Assembly: GCA_021813435.1 (NCBI GenBank)
Contig: JAKAKR010000004.1
Location: forward strand, 1-64,000
Source of the DNA: Nanobdellota archaeon
Lineage (GTDB): Archaea; Nanobdellota; Nanobdellia; Woesearchaeales; UBA9642
Length of the DNA stretch: 64,000 nucleotides
Direction of reading: 5' to 3'
The translations under genes and the position numbers were made by a program. This document shows positions 19,005-28,940 of this stretch, one piece after another. Position 1 is the stretch's first letter. Every line of letters starts with the position of its first letter. Below the pieces are notes generated by a model. The model saw only the letters and a program-made list of their open reading frames with translations, did not search any database and was not told the DNA's origin.

Positions 19005-19529
19005 ATGAGTGTTTTAGAATTAAAAATTGATGATGCGCTCATGTTACGACAATACACTGCAGGAGATGCTGTAGCAATATTTGATTTGATCAGTCGAAAT
19101 AGGGATCATTTGAGTAGAGACGGTGAGACAACTGCGCTGAAATATGGATGCTGGCTTGATGTCATGCGAAGCATCATGTACGCCCCTAACCCTCAGCGAC
19201 TGCGCTTTGGCTTGTGGCATGGCGATGTGCTCATCGGTACACGAAACATACAAATCAACAATGATGGAACCGCAGAAACAGGATCATATCTCGGAGCGCA
19301 ATATCAAGGGAAAGGATATATGCGTAAAGCAATGAATAGGATGGTCCAATTCGCATTTGAGGATCTGAAATTACGCGAAATCTATTCAGTGATTGCAGAG
19401 ACAAATGTGCGCAGTATAAACTTAGTGACCAAGGCAGGATTTGTGCAGGACAAACACCGGAAGATACCTGCCGCCCAAGAAACGCCTGCAAAATTATATT
19501 TTGTAAAAACCAACAATACGATATACTAG
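19005..19529 (+). CDS. GNAT N-acetyltransferase (RimJ/RimL type)
   Basis: This 174-aa protein fits the RimJ/RimL branch of GNAT enzymes, which transfer acetyl from acetyl-CoA to protein N-termini or small amines. The acetyl-CoA loop reads GAQYQGKGYMRKA (about 97-109), followed by the typical L-R-E-I-Y and N-x-x-S-x-N-L-V-x-K-A-G-F segments. AGTTTATAAATAA lies about 25-30 nt upstream. The acceptor is unknown. Confidence 0.85.
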   Translation: MSVLELKIDDALMLRQYTAGDAVAIFDLISRNRDHLSRDGETTALKYGCWLDVMRSIMYAPNPQRLRFGLWHGDVLIGTRNIQINNDGTAETGSYLGAQYQGKGYMRKAMNRMVQFAFEDLKLREIYSVIAETNVRSINLVTKAGFVQDKHRKIPAAQETPAKLYFVKTNNTIY

Positions 19530-19595
19530 AAATCTATTTCCATTACTTCTTTATCGGCAAATGAATCGCACGTCAGTAGCTTCATGAGCCTGCTC

Positions 19596-19874
19596 TTATG
19601 TCAAATCATACGATTCCAAGAATCCTCTCATTTGCCGGTAATCCTTGAGAAAAGCAAATCCCTTGGTCGTAAGCGCATACGTTCGTTTCCCGTCCTTTGA
19701 TTTGCGCTCGATGACCAGCTCTTTTTTGAGGAGTTCACCCAGGTATTCCTGGAGCATTGCGTGTGAAAGGTTTGCACGGTACATGATCTGTGTCGGCTTT
19801 GCCTTGTCGCCCTTCCCCTGAATAAATTCGAGCATATCATTCATGATTGCGATGCGGTCACGTTTTTCACTCAT
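19596..19874 (-). CDS. Archaeal winged-helix DNA-binding protein
   Basis: This 92-aa protein resembles small archaeal winged-helix regulators: an N-terminal helix, the HTH KPTQIMYRANLSHAMLQEYL, the wing LVIERKSKDGKRTYALT, then TTKGFAFLKDY. Its ATG overlaps the stop of the upstream membrane protein gene by 4 nt (ATGA), so the two are translationally coupled. The likely role is transcription control linked to the membrane protein. An alternative start 18 nt upstream is possible. Confidence 0.8.
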   Translation of the reverse strand: MSEKRDRIAIMNDMLEFIQGKGDKAKPTQIMYRANLSHAMLQEYLGELLKKELVIERKSKDGKRTYALTTKGFAFLKDYRQMRGFLESYDLT

Positions 19875-20530
19875 TTTCGTAGGAGTATCCAATTCGAGAG
19901 GATCAGGATAAATGCGATGAATTGCAGGATGTATCCGATGACGTAGAACACTTCATGGTTGACTGAGATAAGAAAGTGGAATGTTCCAAACCATAAGAAG
20001 AGAAATGCGAGCGCGACAAGAAGAGTCTTCATATCCTTGTTCTTGAGATAATGCGCGATGAAATGTCCGGTGATGAACGCCAGATAGATTGATGCGAGCA
20101 GATAAAACGCATAAATAGGGTTCTTAGACAGGAATATTGCGATGAGCGACGCTGTATAGAGCAGCCACAACGTACGCATAGTATTACTCTTGAGACTTAC
20201 AAAGAGTATTGTCACAATGCCCATGATCATAAAACTCATGTAAAGATAGGTCCCGATGGCGTCGATTGTCGCGACCGATGAGAGCTGCACGACAGCGCAG
20301 AGTTGCGCATTGATTTTTGTCACGACAAAAAGGTTTGATACTGCCTGGATGAGAAACGCGATGGTGAGCAGCAAAAAGCCATAACCGAAGTATCTTGCAA
20401 GCTTCTGCCCGGTATTCTTATAGACCTTGAACGCCAGCAGGGCGATGATGAGCGAGATGATGAGAAAAAATACCTCAAAGAAGATATCGTACCCGTAGAA
20501 CCAGCCCGGAGCCATGAAGATTGTCGACAT
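19871..20530 (-). CDS. Seven-helix membrane protein coupled to a winged-helix regulator
   Basis: This 219-aa protein has about seven hydrophobic helices with short loops and no recognised motif. It starts MSTIFMAPGW and ends in a hydrophobic helix plus LLRK. The four-base ATGA overlap with the downstream winged-helix gene suggests a sensor and regulator pair, which is an inference. The gap to the divergent SHOCT gene (98 bp) holds the promoters. Confidence 0.7.
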   Translation of the reverse strand: MSTIFMAPGWFYGYDIFFEVFFLIISLIIALLAFKVYKNTGQKLARYFGYGFLLLTIAFLIQAVSNLFVVTKINAQLCAVVQLSSVATIDAIGTYLYMSFMIMGIVTILFVSLKSNTMRTLWLLYTASLIAIFLSKNPIYAFYLLASIYLAFITGHFIAHYLKNKDMKTLLVALAFLFLWFGTFHFLISVNHEVFYVIGYILQFIAFILILSNWILLRK

Positions 20531-20628
20531 GTTTACTCATATGTTTCCCCATTTATAAAATTTCTGCAGTTGCACTGTAGAGTCTCCCAGCAGAGAGTAT
20601 TTATAATGGCCTTGCCACACCTGCGTAA

Positions 20629-20877
20629 ATGACAGGTTTTGACGTCTTCGGATGTGGAATGGGCTTTGGCGTGGGGTATCTTGGATGGATACTGATGATC
20701 CTCTTCTGGGGCGCCATCATCTGGCTCATTGTATGGCTTGTACGCCAAAATATGGATCATGGCGCTATGCGTCGCAAAATTGAAAAAGATCCTGAGACGA
20801 TCCTCAAGTCACGCTACGCCCGAGGAGAGATCACGCAAAAAGAATATCATGAAATGAAGAAAGAACTCGAAGAGTAG
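20629..20877 (+). CDS. SHOCT-domain single-span membrane protein
   Basis: This 82-aa protein has one hydrophobic helix (about 15-40) followed by a SHOCT motif, LKSRYARGEITQKEYHEMKKELEE. SHOCT segments are short oligomerisation tails often found in metal and stress loci. A leaderless start is supported by GTATTTATAATGG about 30 nt upstream. It is the first gene of the copper cluster, all on the plus strand with short spacing. Confidence 0.8.
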   Translation: MTGFDVFGCGMGFGVGYLGWILMILFWGAIIWLIVWLVRQNMDHGAMRRKIEKDPETILKSRYARGEITQKEYHEMKKELEE

Positions 20878-20915
20878 AGGGCAACACCTGGAAACAATCC
20901 ATTCAAAGGAGTCCA

Positions 20916-21194
20916 ATGGCACAGGAAAACACTTCCAAGACATATATCATGCAGCGCAAAGGCGCAATCATCATCGCAATTATTGTCATCATGATCGGCG
21001 CAATCGCATACTTTTCAACTGATGCTGCGCGGAATGCACGTGAAGGCGTTATGGACAATGCGAAAACAACAGCAGATACCGCAATAACTGTCACTAACAC
21101 TGCAAACACCACTGCAGATAATGTGACCCCGAGCACTGCAGAGGCAGTCAGCGGATTTATTGAGAACACCACCACCCATACTCGCGTACTCTGA
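20916..21194 (+). CDS. Small Thr-rich single-span protein in the copper cluster
   Basis: This 92-aa protein has a hydrophobic helix (about 16-33) followed by a polar Thr/Ala/Asn-rich tail, probably extracytoplasmic. The start is supported by GGAG 9 nt upstream. No family is recognised. Position between the SHOCT protein and CopA suggests a role in copper handling, by context only. Confidence 0.6.
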   Translation: MAQENTSKTYIMQRKGAIIIAIIVIMIGAIAYFSTDAARNAREGVMDNAKTTADTAITVTNTANTTADNVTPSTAEAVSGFIENTTTHTRVL

Positions 21195-21219
21195 TTGTAT
21201 GACACTCGCGGAGAACCTT

Positions 21220-23439
21220 ATGAAAAAAACAAATCTTACCATAACCGGAATGCACTGCGCAAGCTGCTCAACACTTATCAACCGATCGCTTGCAAAAACA
21301 GATGGTGTCTCAGAGGCAAATGTCAATTACGCGACTGCAAAGGCGCGGGTCGTCTATGATGAGACCAAGATCTCTGAAGCAGAACTTATCAAGGTCGTGC
21401 AAGGCAAAGGATATGGCGCAGCACTCGAGGATCGCAAGACAAACGTTCCGCGCGATGCAGCACAAAAAGAGGAGATTACAGCAATAAAGAAGAACCTCTA
21501 CCTCAGTCTCATCTTTGCAGTTCCTGCATTCATCATCGGTATGGTCTTAATGCCACTCAAGGTTGCAATCCCTTATGAATCATTCCTGCTCTTTGCGCTT
21601 GCAACACCAGTCCAATTCATTGTTGCCGCAGACATCTATAAGAGCGCGTGGATTGCGCTCAAGAACCGCACTGCAAATATGGATTCGCTCATCGCAATCG
21701 GCACTGGCGCAGCATACCTTTTCAGCATCTATGCGATATTCTTCAACCCTGCGCTCGGGCAATATTTTGAGACATCAGCACTCCTCATCACCTTTGTCAT
21801 ATTCGGCAGATACCTTGAAGCAGTCGCGAAGGGCAAGACTTCTGAAGCTATACAGAAATTGATGGAATTGTCTCCTAAGATCGCAACAGTCATCCGAAAG
21901 AAAAAAGAGATCCAGATCCCCATCGATGAAGTGGTCCTCAATGATGTTATTCTCGTAAAGCCCGGAGAGAAAATCCCTGTCGATGGTGTGGTCACGAGCG
22001 GGCTTTCTGCAGTCGATGAAAGCATGATTACCGGCGAGTCCATCCCTATTGAAAAGAAAAAAGGCGATCTGGTCATTGGCGGAACCATCAACAAGCATGG
22101 AACACTCACCTTCACCGCAACAAAGATCGGCGAGAATACCACACTTGCAAGCATCATCCGCCTGATCGAGGACGCGCAGGGCAGAAAAGCGCCGATCCAG
22201 CGCTTTGCAGACACAATCTCTGCATACTTTGTGCCCATTGTCATACTTATTGCACTGCTCACATTCAGCGTATGGTTCTTTATTGTCGGAAAATCCATAT
22301 CATTCTCACTCATCACCGGGGTTGCAGTGCTGGTCATCGCATGCCCCTGCGCATTAGGACTTGCAACACCGACTTCAATCATTGTCGGAACAGGAAAAGG
22401 CGCAAAGGCAGGAATACTCATCAAGGGCGCAGACTCACTCGAGACAGCGCACAAGGTTAGTTATGTCATCTTTGACAAGACCGGAACCATCACGAACGGC
22501 AAGCCCGAAACAACCGATGTCGTATCCTTTGACAAGAAGATCTCGCGCGACACGCTCCTGCACATTGCCGCAAGCATCGAAAAACCCTCAGAGCATCCAC
22601 TTGCAGACGCAATCGTGCGCAAGGCGCAAGAAGAAAAATTATCATTTGCAAAAGTCACAAAATTTAAGGCACTGCCAGGCTACGGCATTTCTGCAACAAT
22701 CACGGGCAAGAATTATTATTTTGGCAACAGCAAACTGATGCAGAAACAAAAACTCCCGCTGCGCGCATACGCAGGCACAATACAAGACCTTGAAGAGGAA
22801 GGAAAGACGGTCATGATCCTTGCAGACGCAAAACATATCCTTGGGATCATTGCAGTCGCAGACACCATCAAGGAAACATCCAAACTTGCAGTCAAGCAAC
22901 TGCATGAGATGCACATCGATGTCTACATGATCACCGGCGACAATGCACGAACCGCAGCAGCGATTGCAAAACAGGCAGGAATAAAGCCCGAGCATATCTT
23001 TGCTGAAGTGCTTCCGGAAGAAAAGGCAAGTTATGTCAAAAAATTGCAGGACAAGAAAGACGCACACGGTATTCCTGCAAAAGTTGTCATGGTCGGCGAT
23101 GGCATCAACGATGCGCCCGCACTTGCGCAGGCAGATATCGGAATCGCGATGGGCTCAGGAACTGATGTTGCAATGGAGACCGGAAACATTGTCCTTATGC
23201 GCAATGATCTTCTGGATGTCCCGAAATCCATACGCCTCAGCAAACAGACCATGAACAAGATCCGGCAGAATATGTTCTGGGCATTGTTCTACAATGTCCT
23301 GGGGATTCCCATTGCCGCTGGAGTACTCTACCCATTCACCGGCTGGCTGCTCTCGCCGATCATTGCAGGAGGCGCAATGGCACTCTCCAGCGTGAGCGTG
23401 GTGACAAATTCATTGCTTTTGAAACATACAAAGTTGTAA
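21220..23439 (+). CDS. copA: Cu+-exporting P1B-type ATPase CopA
   Basis: This 739-aa pump has one N-terminal HMA domain (GMHCASC, C13/C16), membrane-site C375-P-C377 in [13 protein letters not shown], the phosphorylation Asp419 in [13 protein letters not shown] and GDGINDAP. These are the marks of Cu+ export at the expense of ATP. The ATG at 21220 follows GCGGAG by 6 nt; upstream in-frame starts at 21160 and 21199 are less likely. CopZ, a second HMA protein and a cupredoxin follow on the same strand, so copper passes from chaperone to pump in this cluster. Confidence 0.95.
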   Translation: MKKTNLTITGMHCASCSTLINRSLAKTDGVSEANVNYATAKARVVYDETKISEAELIKVVQGKGYGAALEDRKTNVPRDAAQKEEITAIKKNLYLSLIFAVPAFIIGMVLMPLKVAIPYESFLLFALATPVQFIVAADIYKSAWIALKNRTANMDSLIAIGTGAAYLFSIYAIFFNPALGQYFETSALLITFVIFGRYLEAVAKGKTSEAIQKLMELSPKIATVIRKKKEIQIPIDEVVLNDVILVKPGEKIPVDGVVTSGLSAVDESMITGESIPIEKKKGDLVIGGTINKHGTLTFTATKIGENTTLASIIRLIEDAQGRKAPIQRFADTISAYFVPIVILIALLTFSVWFFIVGKSISFSLITGVAVLVIACPCALGLATPTSIIVGTGKGAKAGILIKGADSLETAHKVSYVIFDKTGTITNGKPETTDVVSFDKKISRDTLLHIAASIEKPSEHPLADAIVRKAQEEKLSFAKVTKFKALPGYGISATITGKNYYFGNSKLMQKQKLPLRAYAGTIQDLEEEGKTVMILADAKHILGIIAVADTIKETSKLAVKQLHEMHIDVYMITGDNARTAAAIAKQAGIKPEHIFAEVLPEEKASYVKKLQDKKDAHGIPAKVVMVGDGINDAPALAQADIGIAMGSGTDVAMETGNIVLMRNDLLDVPKSIRLSKQTMNKIRQNMFWALFYNVLGIPIAAGVLYPFTGWLLSPIIAGGAMALSSVSVVTNSLLLKHTKL

Positions 23440-23482
23440 ACAATAATTGTAAATAATTATCGAAATTCATCGAGGTGGATTT

Positions 23483-23695
23483 ATGGCAAACAAAAAAACA
23501 GTCTATCAGGTAAAAGGAATGCATTGCAAGAGCTGCGAAATGCTCATCAAGGACAGCGTCGGAGAACTCGGCGGCGTAAAAAAGGTCGATGTATCGCTTG
23601 TAAAAAACACCGTCACTGTCGAATATGATGAATCACAGGTGAGTGCGAAAAAAATCACCGATACGATAACTGCAGAAGGATACAAGGTGGCGTGA
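23483..23695 (+). CDS. copZ: CopZ-like copper chaperone (HMA domain)
   Basis: This 70-aa protein is a single HMA domain with GMHCKSC (C15, C18) and the ferredoxin-like pattern ending EGYKVA. It would carry Cu+ in the cytoplasm and pass it to the adjacent CopA. GAGGTGGA lies 7 nt before the ATG. The stop overlaps the start of the next gene (TGATG), showing translational coupling. Confidence 0.93.
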   Translation: MANKKTVYQVKGMHCKSCEMLIKDSVGELGGVKKVDVSLVKNTVTVEYDESQVSAKKITDTITAEGYKVA

Positions 23696-24615
23696 TGAAA
23701 ACAAAAATCTACGTTCCAGACATCGAGTGCGACAGTTGCACAAAGCTTCTGCATCGCAAATTCAAGGATATCGCAGGAGTCGAGCGTTATGAAGTGAATG
23801 TCGATTCCATGGATATCAATTTCAATGAAGAGATGATAACGCCGGAAGATATGGTCACTGCAATAGAGGACCTTGGCTTTCGCGCATCCGTAAGACCGTT
23901 CGAGCGCAAGACATTCCGCGAACGCTGGAGGGATGTACGGTCAAACCCCCATAAATACGCAATGATATTCAAATCATTCTATTACTTCATCGCATTATTT
24001 GCGTTGCTTTCAATCCTTGAGATCGTCTCCTATGTTGCATTCTTCACAACAATCCCCGGATTTGCAGCAAAATACGCGCTCTGGCTATTGTATCTTAATA
24101 TCTCAGTTGCAAGCATCGGCGCAACACTCTGGTACATGGCATCCTACAAAGGAAACGTAACCTGCATGACCGGAATGATGATCGGAATGACTATCGGAAT
24201 GCAGTCCGGCATGATGATCGGCGCAGTCATGGGCGGGACAAACGGATTCTTCACCGGCGCATTTGTCGGAATGATCATTGCAGTGGTTGCAGGAACACTC
24301 ACAGGCGCAGTATGCGGAGTCATGGGCGCAGTCCAAGGCATGATGTCCGGAGTCATGGCAGGAACCATGGGCGCAATGATCACAGTCATGATGTTTACAG
24401 ATCGCGTGCAGACATTCATGCCGTTCTATATGCTCATCAATGTCATCATCCTTGGAGGACTGGTCTATCTCTATTATGAGGAAGTCATCGAGGGAAAACG
24501 GGACGTGAGAAAGAACGCGGCAGATTTTTTCACTTTCGCTGCTGCAGGAATAGTCATCACCGCGCTGCTTATACTGATCATGGTCTACGGACCAAAATCA
24601 CCATTATTTGTGTAA
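23695..24615 (+). CDS. HMA domain fused to a Met/Gly-rich multi-span membrane protein
   Basis: The protein is about 306 aa. Residues 1-70 form an HMA domain with C12-x2-C15 (DIECDSC). A charged linker follows, then two hydrophobic helices, then a striking Gly/Met-rich membrane segment (about 155-240) with repeats of the type GMMIGMTIGMQSGMMIGAVMGG. Methionine rows in membrane helices are known Cu+ ligands in CopA, Ctr and related transporters, so a copper-conducting or copper-sensing role is plausible. Two more helices end the protein. It is coupled to copZ by a TGATG overlap. I do not recognise a named family for the membrane part. Confidence 0.75.
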   Translation: MKTKIYVPDIECDSCTKLLHRKFKDIAGVERYEVNVDSMDINFNEEMITPEDMVTAIEDLGFRASVRPFERKTFRERWRDVRSNPHKYAMIFKSFYYFIALFALLSILEIVSYVAFFTTIPGFAAKYALWLLYLNISVASIGATLWYMASYKGNVTCMTGMMIGMTIGMQSGMMIGAVMGGTNGFFTGAFVGMIIAVVAGTLTGAVCGVMGAVQGMMSGVMAGTMGAMITVMMFTDRVQTFMPFYMLINVIILGGLVYLYYEEVIEGKRDVRKNAADFFTFAAAGIVITALLILIMVYGPKSPLFV

Positions 24616-24636
24616 CACGCACCGCTGGAGGAAAAA

Positions 24637-25233
24637 ATGGGTAATGCAAAATATGTATTAATCGGGGTATCGGCAGTCATCATCATCGTGCTACTCGCAT
24701 TTGCAGCAAGGACTATATTTGCAGGAGGGCCGCTCTCAAGCTCTGATGGCCAGAACAGCCTATCCACGACAACACCGCCTGCAGGAATACGTAGCGCGTC
24801 AGGGCCTTCGGCGCAGCAGCCTGTCACAGGATCAGCAGCAGGACCAGGTAGCGCGACAACCGGCAATGTGCAACAGGCAACACTTGCACTCATTGATTTC
24901 AGATTCACTCTCTCACCCAATAAAATCATTAAGGGAGTGCCTGTGCGCGTCACAGTTGATGCAAGTACGCTCAGTGGCTGCATGACCACTGTAGTCATCA
25001 GGGATTTCGGCGTGATAAAACACATCACTCCGTCAGATAATATTATAGAATTCACACCGGATAAGACTGGAACATTCTGGATCACCTGCAGCATGGGCAT
25101 GGGTCCAGGATCATTTGAAGTCGTCAATCCTGATGGGACATCAAGTCCAAGCGCTGCGGCATCAGCAAGTCCCCCGCCATCAGTCGGCGGAAGCTGTGGT
25201 GCAGGCGGCGGTGGATGCGGTTGCGGCGGTTAA
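24637..25233 (+). CDS. Membrane-anchored cupredoxin with a Gly/Cys tail
   Basis: This 198-aa protein has an N-terminal hydrophobic anchor (6-29), a low-complexity Ser/Pro/Gly linker (31-80) and a cupredoxin domain (82-165) of the plastocyanin-like COG4633 type. That domain shows SGC115MTTVVI and TC151SMGMGPGSF, the Cys and Met side chains being the expected copper ligands. The tail ends in a Gly-rich run with C187, C194 and C196. It probably binds copper on the outer face, last in the copper cluster. GGAGG lies 6 nt before the ATG. Confidence 0.8.
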   Translation: MGNAKYVLIGVSAVIIIVLLAFAARTIFAGGPLSSSDGQNSLSTTTPPAGIRSASGPSAQQPVTGSAAGPGSATTGNVQQATLALIDFRFTLSPNKIIKGVPVRVTVDASTLSGCMTTVVIRDFGVIKHITPSDNIIEFTPDKTGTFWITCSMGMGPGSFEVVNPDGTSSPSAAASASPPPSVGGSCGAGGGGCGCGG

Positions 25234-25278
25234 TACTAAGGTATTTTTTCTTTACTCTTCTTTGATATCTTCTTTTTC

Positions 25279-25590
25279 TTACTGTTTTTTCTCTTCTGAT
25301 TTCTCGTAAGCAGGCTTTTGCAAATCATCAGATGCGTAATGCTGATCAGTCTGTTTATGTTTTGCATACTGATTCCCGGTCTTGAGCACTTCTTCATCAA
25401 GACTAATCATCAGAATGAACACTCCGGCTGAAGCGACAAGCAGAACTATCCCAAGCACTGCAGTGAGTCCTGCGGATTCGCCAGAAGCGCCAATAACGTT
25501 TGCAGTAACATCTGCACTGTTTGATAAGACAAAGAATGCCCCGACAAAAAATCCAATAATGGATGCAATAAATGTTATTTTCTTGTTCAT
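25279..25590 (-). CDS. Small two-helix membrane protein
   Basis: This 103-aa protein has two hydrophobic helices (about 5-24 and 41-62) and a polar, Lys/Gln/Glu-rich cytoplasmic tail. GAGGGTGATT precedes the ATG. It converges on the copper cluster. No family is recognised. Confidence 0.65.
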   Translation of the reverse strand: MNKKITFIASIIGFFVGAFFVLSNSADVTANVIGASGESAGLTAVLGIVLLVASAGVFILMISLDEEVLKTGNQYAKHKQTDQHYASDDLQKPAYEKSEEKKQ

Positions 25591-25685
25591 GCAATCACCC
25601 TCGTACTAGTTCTTATGATGTTTTTTATTTTTCACATATGCTATGCGATAGGCGTTATTACCGCATCATGATCTTTATGATACTA

Positions 25686-26719
<1,034 letters not shown>

Positions 26720-26780
26720 TCAAAACACTGCGTATGGAAGAAACAGACTTTATAAATTTTGTTCAGGATATATCCTCATC

Positions 26781-27395
26781 TCACTTTGTGACGACTCTTG
26801 CATACTGGGAGAGATCAACTGTTGCAACTTCAGACGCAATCCCCTTTGCGCGGTTCGAGAAATAATTCATCAGGAGTGGAGTGATGTCGCCTGTTATCCC
26901 TGCAATGTTTCCGCGGATCTCATCCGGGAGGAATGGTGATCGCGCATAAACGCGTGTCTCAAAGCTATGTTTTTGGAATACGATCTCTAACATCTTGGCA
27001 TATCCTTCTGCGGATCCTTCAGCTCCGCTATACGCCGGTCCCTCGATATTTTGCGAGGACATCTTCAAGAATCTTTTGAGCATGACTTTTTTCATATGCG
27101 CCCTTACCGGGTCGCAATGGTAATCCGCAGCTGTCAATTCCTGATCTTTTTGCGAAGCATCCTTTTTCTGCGATGCTTGCGTATATGCACTTGAAGCGCT
27201 TTTACTCCCAAATACATAATTTAATACCTCGCCAGGCCAATCCTTGGAAAACCCGTTCAGGAGTACTTCACGATCCTGCACAGTGACGGGGACTGTTATC
27301 AAGGGATGGTTGCATATTGTTGTGCATACATACAAGAAATCTTCTTTTACCCACTTTCTCGGCTCAAGCTGGTTGACGATGAATGTAATATCCAC
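26781..27395 (-). CDS. Hypothetical protein upstream of GAPDH
   Basis: This 204-aa soluble protein has no recognised family. A Ser/Ala/Lys/Gln-rich linker (about 66-86) separates an N-terminal part (EPRKWVKEDF) from a C-terminal part with AHMKKVMLKRFLKM. The start is a GTG at 27395 after AAGGGAAAA. A TTTATAAAAT box (27440-27450) lies upstream. It precedes GAPDH on the same strand, which has its own promoter. Confidence 0.6.
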   Translation of the reverse strand: MDITFIVNQLEPRKWVKEDFLYVCTTICNHPLITVPVTVQDREVLLNGFSKDWPGEVLNYVFGSKSASSAYTQASQKKDASQKDQELTAADYHCDPVRAHMKKVMLKRFLKMSSQNIEGPAYSGAEGSAEGYAKMLEIVFQKHSFETRVYARSPFLPDEIRGNIAGITGDITPLLMNYFSNRAKGIASEVATVDLSQYARVVTK

Positions 27396-27454
27396 TTTTC
27401 CCTTGTCGTAACTTGTTGTTTCTACTACTCTGCGTGAGATTTTATAAATTTAAT

Positions 27455-27639
27455 TATTCTTTCAGCTCTGTTGACATCATTATTGCTGCCCCAAGATGAG
27501 CAGCAATACATGAGAGTGCCAAGTGCGTTACTCGGGGTTGCTCCATCCGGGAAAGTAGCACGATAAGAATAACATGTAAGCTGCGAATAGGCAACATACG
27601 AACGCAGTGAGTGATGATGTCAACAGGGCTTATTCTTTC
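27455..27639. mobile_element. 167-bp MITE-like insertion with terminal inverted repeats and a 9-bp target duplication
   Basis: The 17-bp ends AGCTCTGTTGACATCAT (27464-27480) and its inverse (27614-27630) match at 16 of 17 positions. They are flanked directly by TATTCTTTC on both sides (27455-27463 and 27631-27639), a perfect 9-bp target site duplication. The interior has no ORF but folds well: a 9-bp stem (TATTGCTGC/GCAGCAATA) and CTGCG/CGCAG. Insertion occurred at the 3' end of the coiled-coil gene and left its TAA stop intact. No transposase is in the window. It may also be transcribed, since a TATA-like box (27441-27449) lies just outside. Confidence 0.75.
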
Positions 27640-28904
27640 TTGTCCTCAATAATGAGCACATGCTCGCCGACAATCTTTTCAAGGTCCTGATGGATCCCTT
27701 CCATGATCGCCTTGTTCTTTTCAAGAATCCGCGCAATCTCTGCATCATACTTTGCAATCTCCTTTTCGTGGTCCTTGATGCGGTCTTCAGTGTTCTTGAT
27801 CCAGTATTGCTGCTCGGAGAGGTTAAGTGAGGCGCTATTATGGGTGATCTTTGCTTGCAGATGCTGCTTTTGTTCATGTAGTTTTCTGAGGAGTGACTGC
27901 TTTTCACGCAGGAATCCTACATTCAGTTTTTTGATGGCATCAAGCGTATTCTCGCGCTTCTTGTCTTTGAGATCGATCGCGTTCTCTTCGATAAGCTGGC
28001 GCAGTTGCCCGAGTATCTCGTCCAGTTCCAATCGCGAATCATTAAGGAATGCCTCGAGCGCATTGTCAAAATATTCTTTGAGGATCTTGCGGTCAGGATT
28101 GCGATAATAATATTTGCGGAGTGCAGTGTCGATCTCAGCAAAAAGCGACTGGAATTCCTTGAATGCGGCAGTCATCTCTGCGTCGGTCTGCTCCTTCTCA
28201 TCCGTGAACGACTGCAATGCGCGATAGTCTGTTCCGGTCGTGATGGTTGCGATGCGATCATTCAATCGCTTTATTTTATCATCATAATTCGTGATATGTC
28301 CGCGCTGCTCAGCAATCTTTTGCCGCAGATCCGCGATCTTGAAGTCATTTACCCCGCGCAGACGGATCTTGTTCTGGATATCCTTGAGCACCTCAATGTT
28401 GTTGCGCTCAAAGAGCACGCGGATATCGATGATCTTTTTTTCGATATTAGTGAGCATCTTATTGACTTGTTTTATCTCGCTTTCGAAAAAGTGATTGAGG
28501 ACGAACATGTTTTTTTGCAGTTCCTTGCCGAGCTGTTCAAGCTGTACAGAGAATCTGACGCAGTATTCATACATCTCAAGATACCCTTTGGGGAATTCGA
28601 TGGCATTGACAAAGTGTGATATCCGGTGCACGTAAGCGTCACGGTTTCCTGCCATGATCTGGATCTCGCGCTGCGGGATATTAGGGTTCATGAGTGATTT
28701 TTTGTGGAGCATGCGTAATTCGTGGATGATGTCCTCTTTTTGGAGCGTCATTGCAGCGATAGTGTCTGTGATTGTTTTGTTGAATCCGCCCATTTTTTCG
28801 CGAAGAACAAAATTCATGTATTTATCGATCTTTGAGAATTCTATCTCATTATAATCTGGTTTTTCCGGTTCTTTTCTGAAAAAACCCATGATCTTTTTGA
28901 GCAT
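27630..28904 (-). CDS. Coiled-coil protein, unknown function
   Basis: This 424-aa protein is charged and almost wholly helical, with long heptad-like Lys/Glu/Leu runs (about 170-245 and 320-410). The N-terminus MLKKIMGFFRKEPEKPDYNEI could be an amphipathic membrane-binding helix. No ATPase motif is seen, so it is not an SMC protein. The ATG at 28904 is chosen because a TTTAAA box (about 28926-28933) lies about 25 nt upstream. Inverted-repeat elements flank the gene on both sides. A scaffold or membrane-remodelling role is possible but unsupported. Confidence 0.7.
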   Translation of the reverse strand: MLKKIMGFFRKEPEKPDYNEIEFSKIDKYMNFVLREKMGGFNKTITDTIAAMTLQKEDIIHELRMLHKKSLMNPNIPQREIQIMAGNRDAYVHRISHFVNAIEFPKGYLEMYEYCVRFSVQLEQLGKELQKNMFVLNHFFESEIKQVNKMLTNIEKKIIDIRVLFERNNIEVLKDIQNKIRLRGVNDFKIADLRQKIAEQRGHITNYDDKIKRLNDRIATITTGTDYRALQSFTDEKEQTDAEMTAAFKEFQSLFAEIDTALRKYYYRNPDRKILKEYFDNALEAFLNDSRLELDEILGQLRQLIEENAIDLKDKKRENTLDAIKKLNVGFLREKQSLLRKLHEQKQHLQAKITHNSASLNLSEQQYWIKNTEDRIKDHEKEIAKYDAEIARILEKNKAIMEGIHQDLEKIVGEHVLIIEDKKE

Positions 28905-28940
28905 GATCTTCGGAATGAAACGCGGTTTAAATGTGTTGCG

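Noticed and set aside
24103..24419. Cys/His-rich or Pro-rich minus-strand ORFs opposite the copper membrane protein
   Set aside because: They are shadows of the Met/Gly-rich coding strand, lack promoters or ribosome sites, and mirror its codon bias.
27464..27630. Stand-alone structured ncRNA (RNase P or SRP RNA)
   Set aside because: The 17-bp terminal stem first suggested an RNA gene, but a perfect 9-bp direct duplication on both sides fits a transposed element better. No RNase P or SRP core motifs were found.
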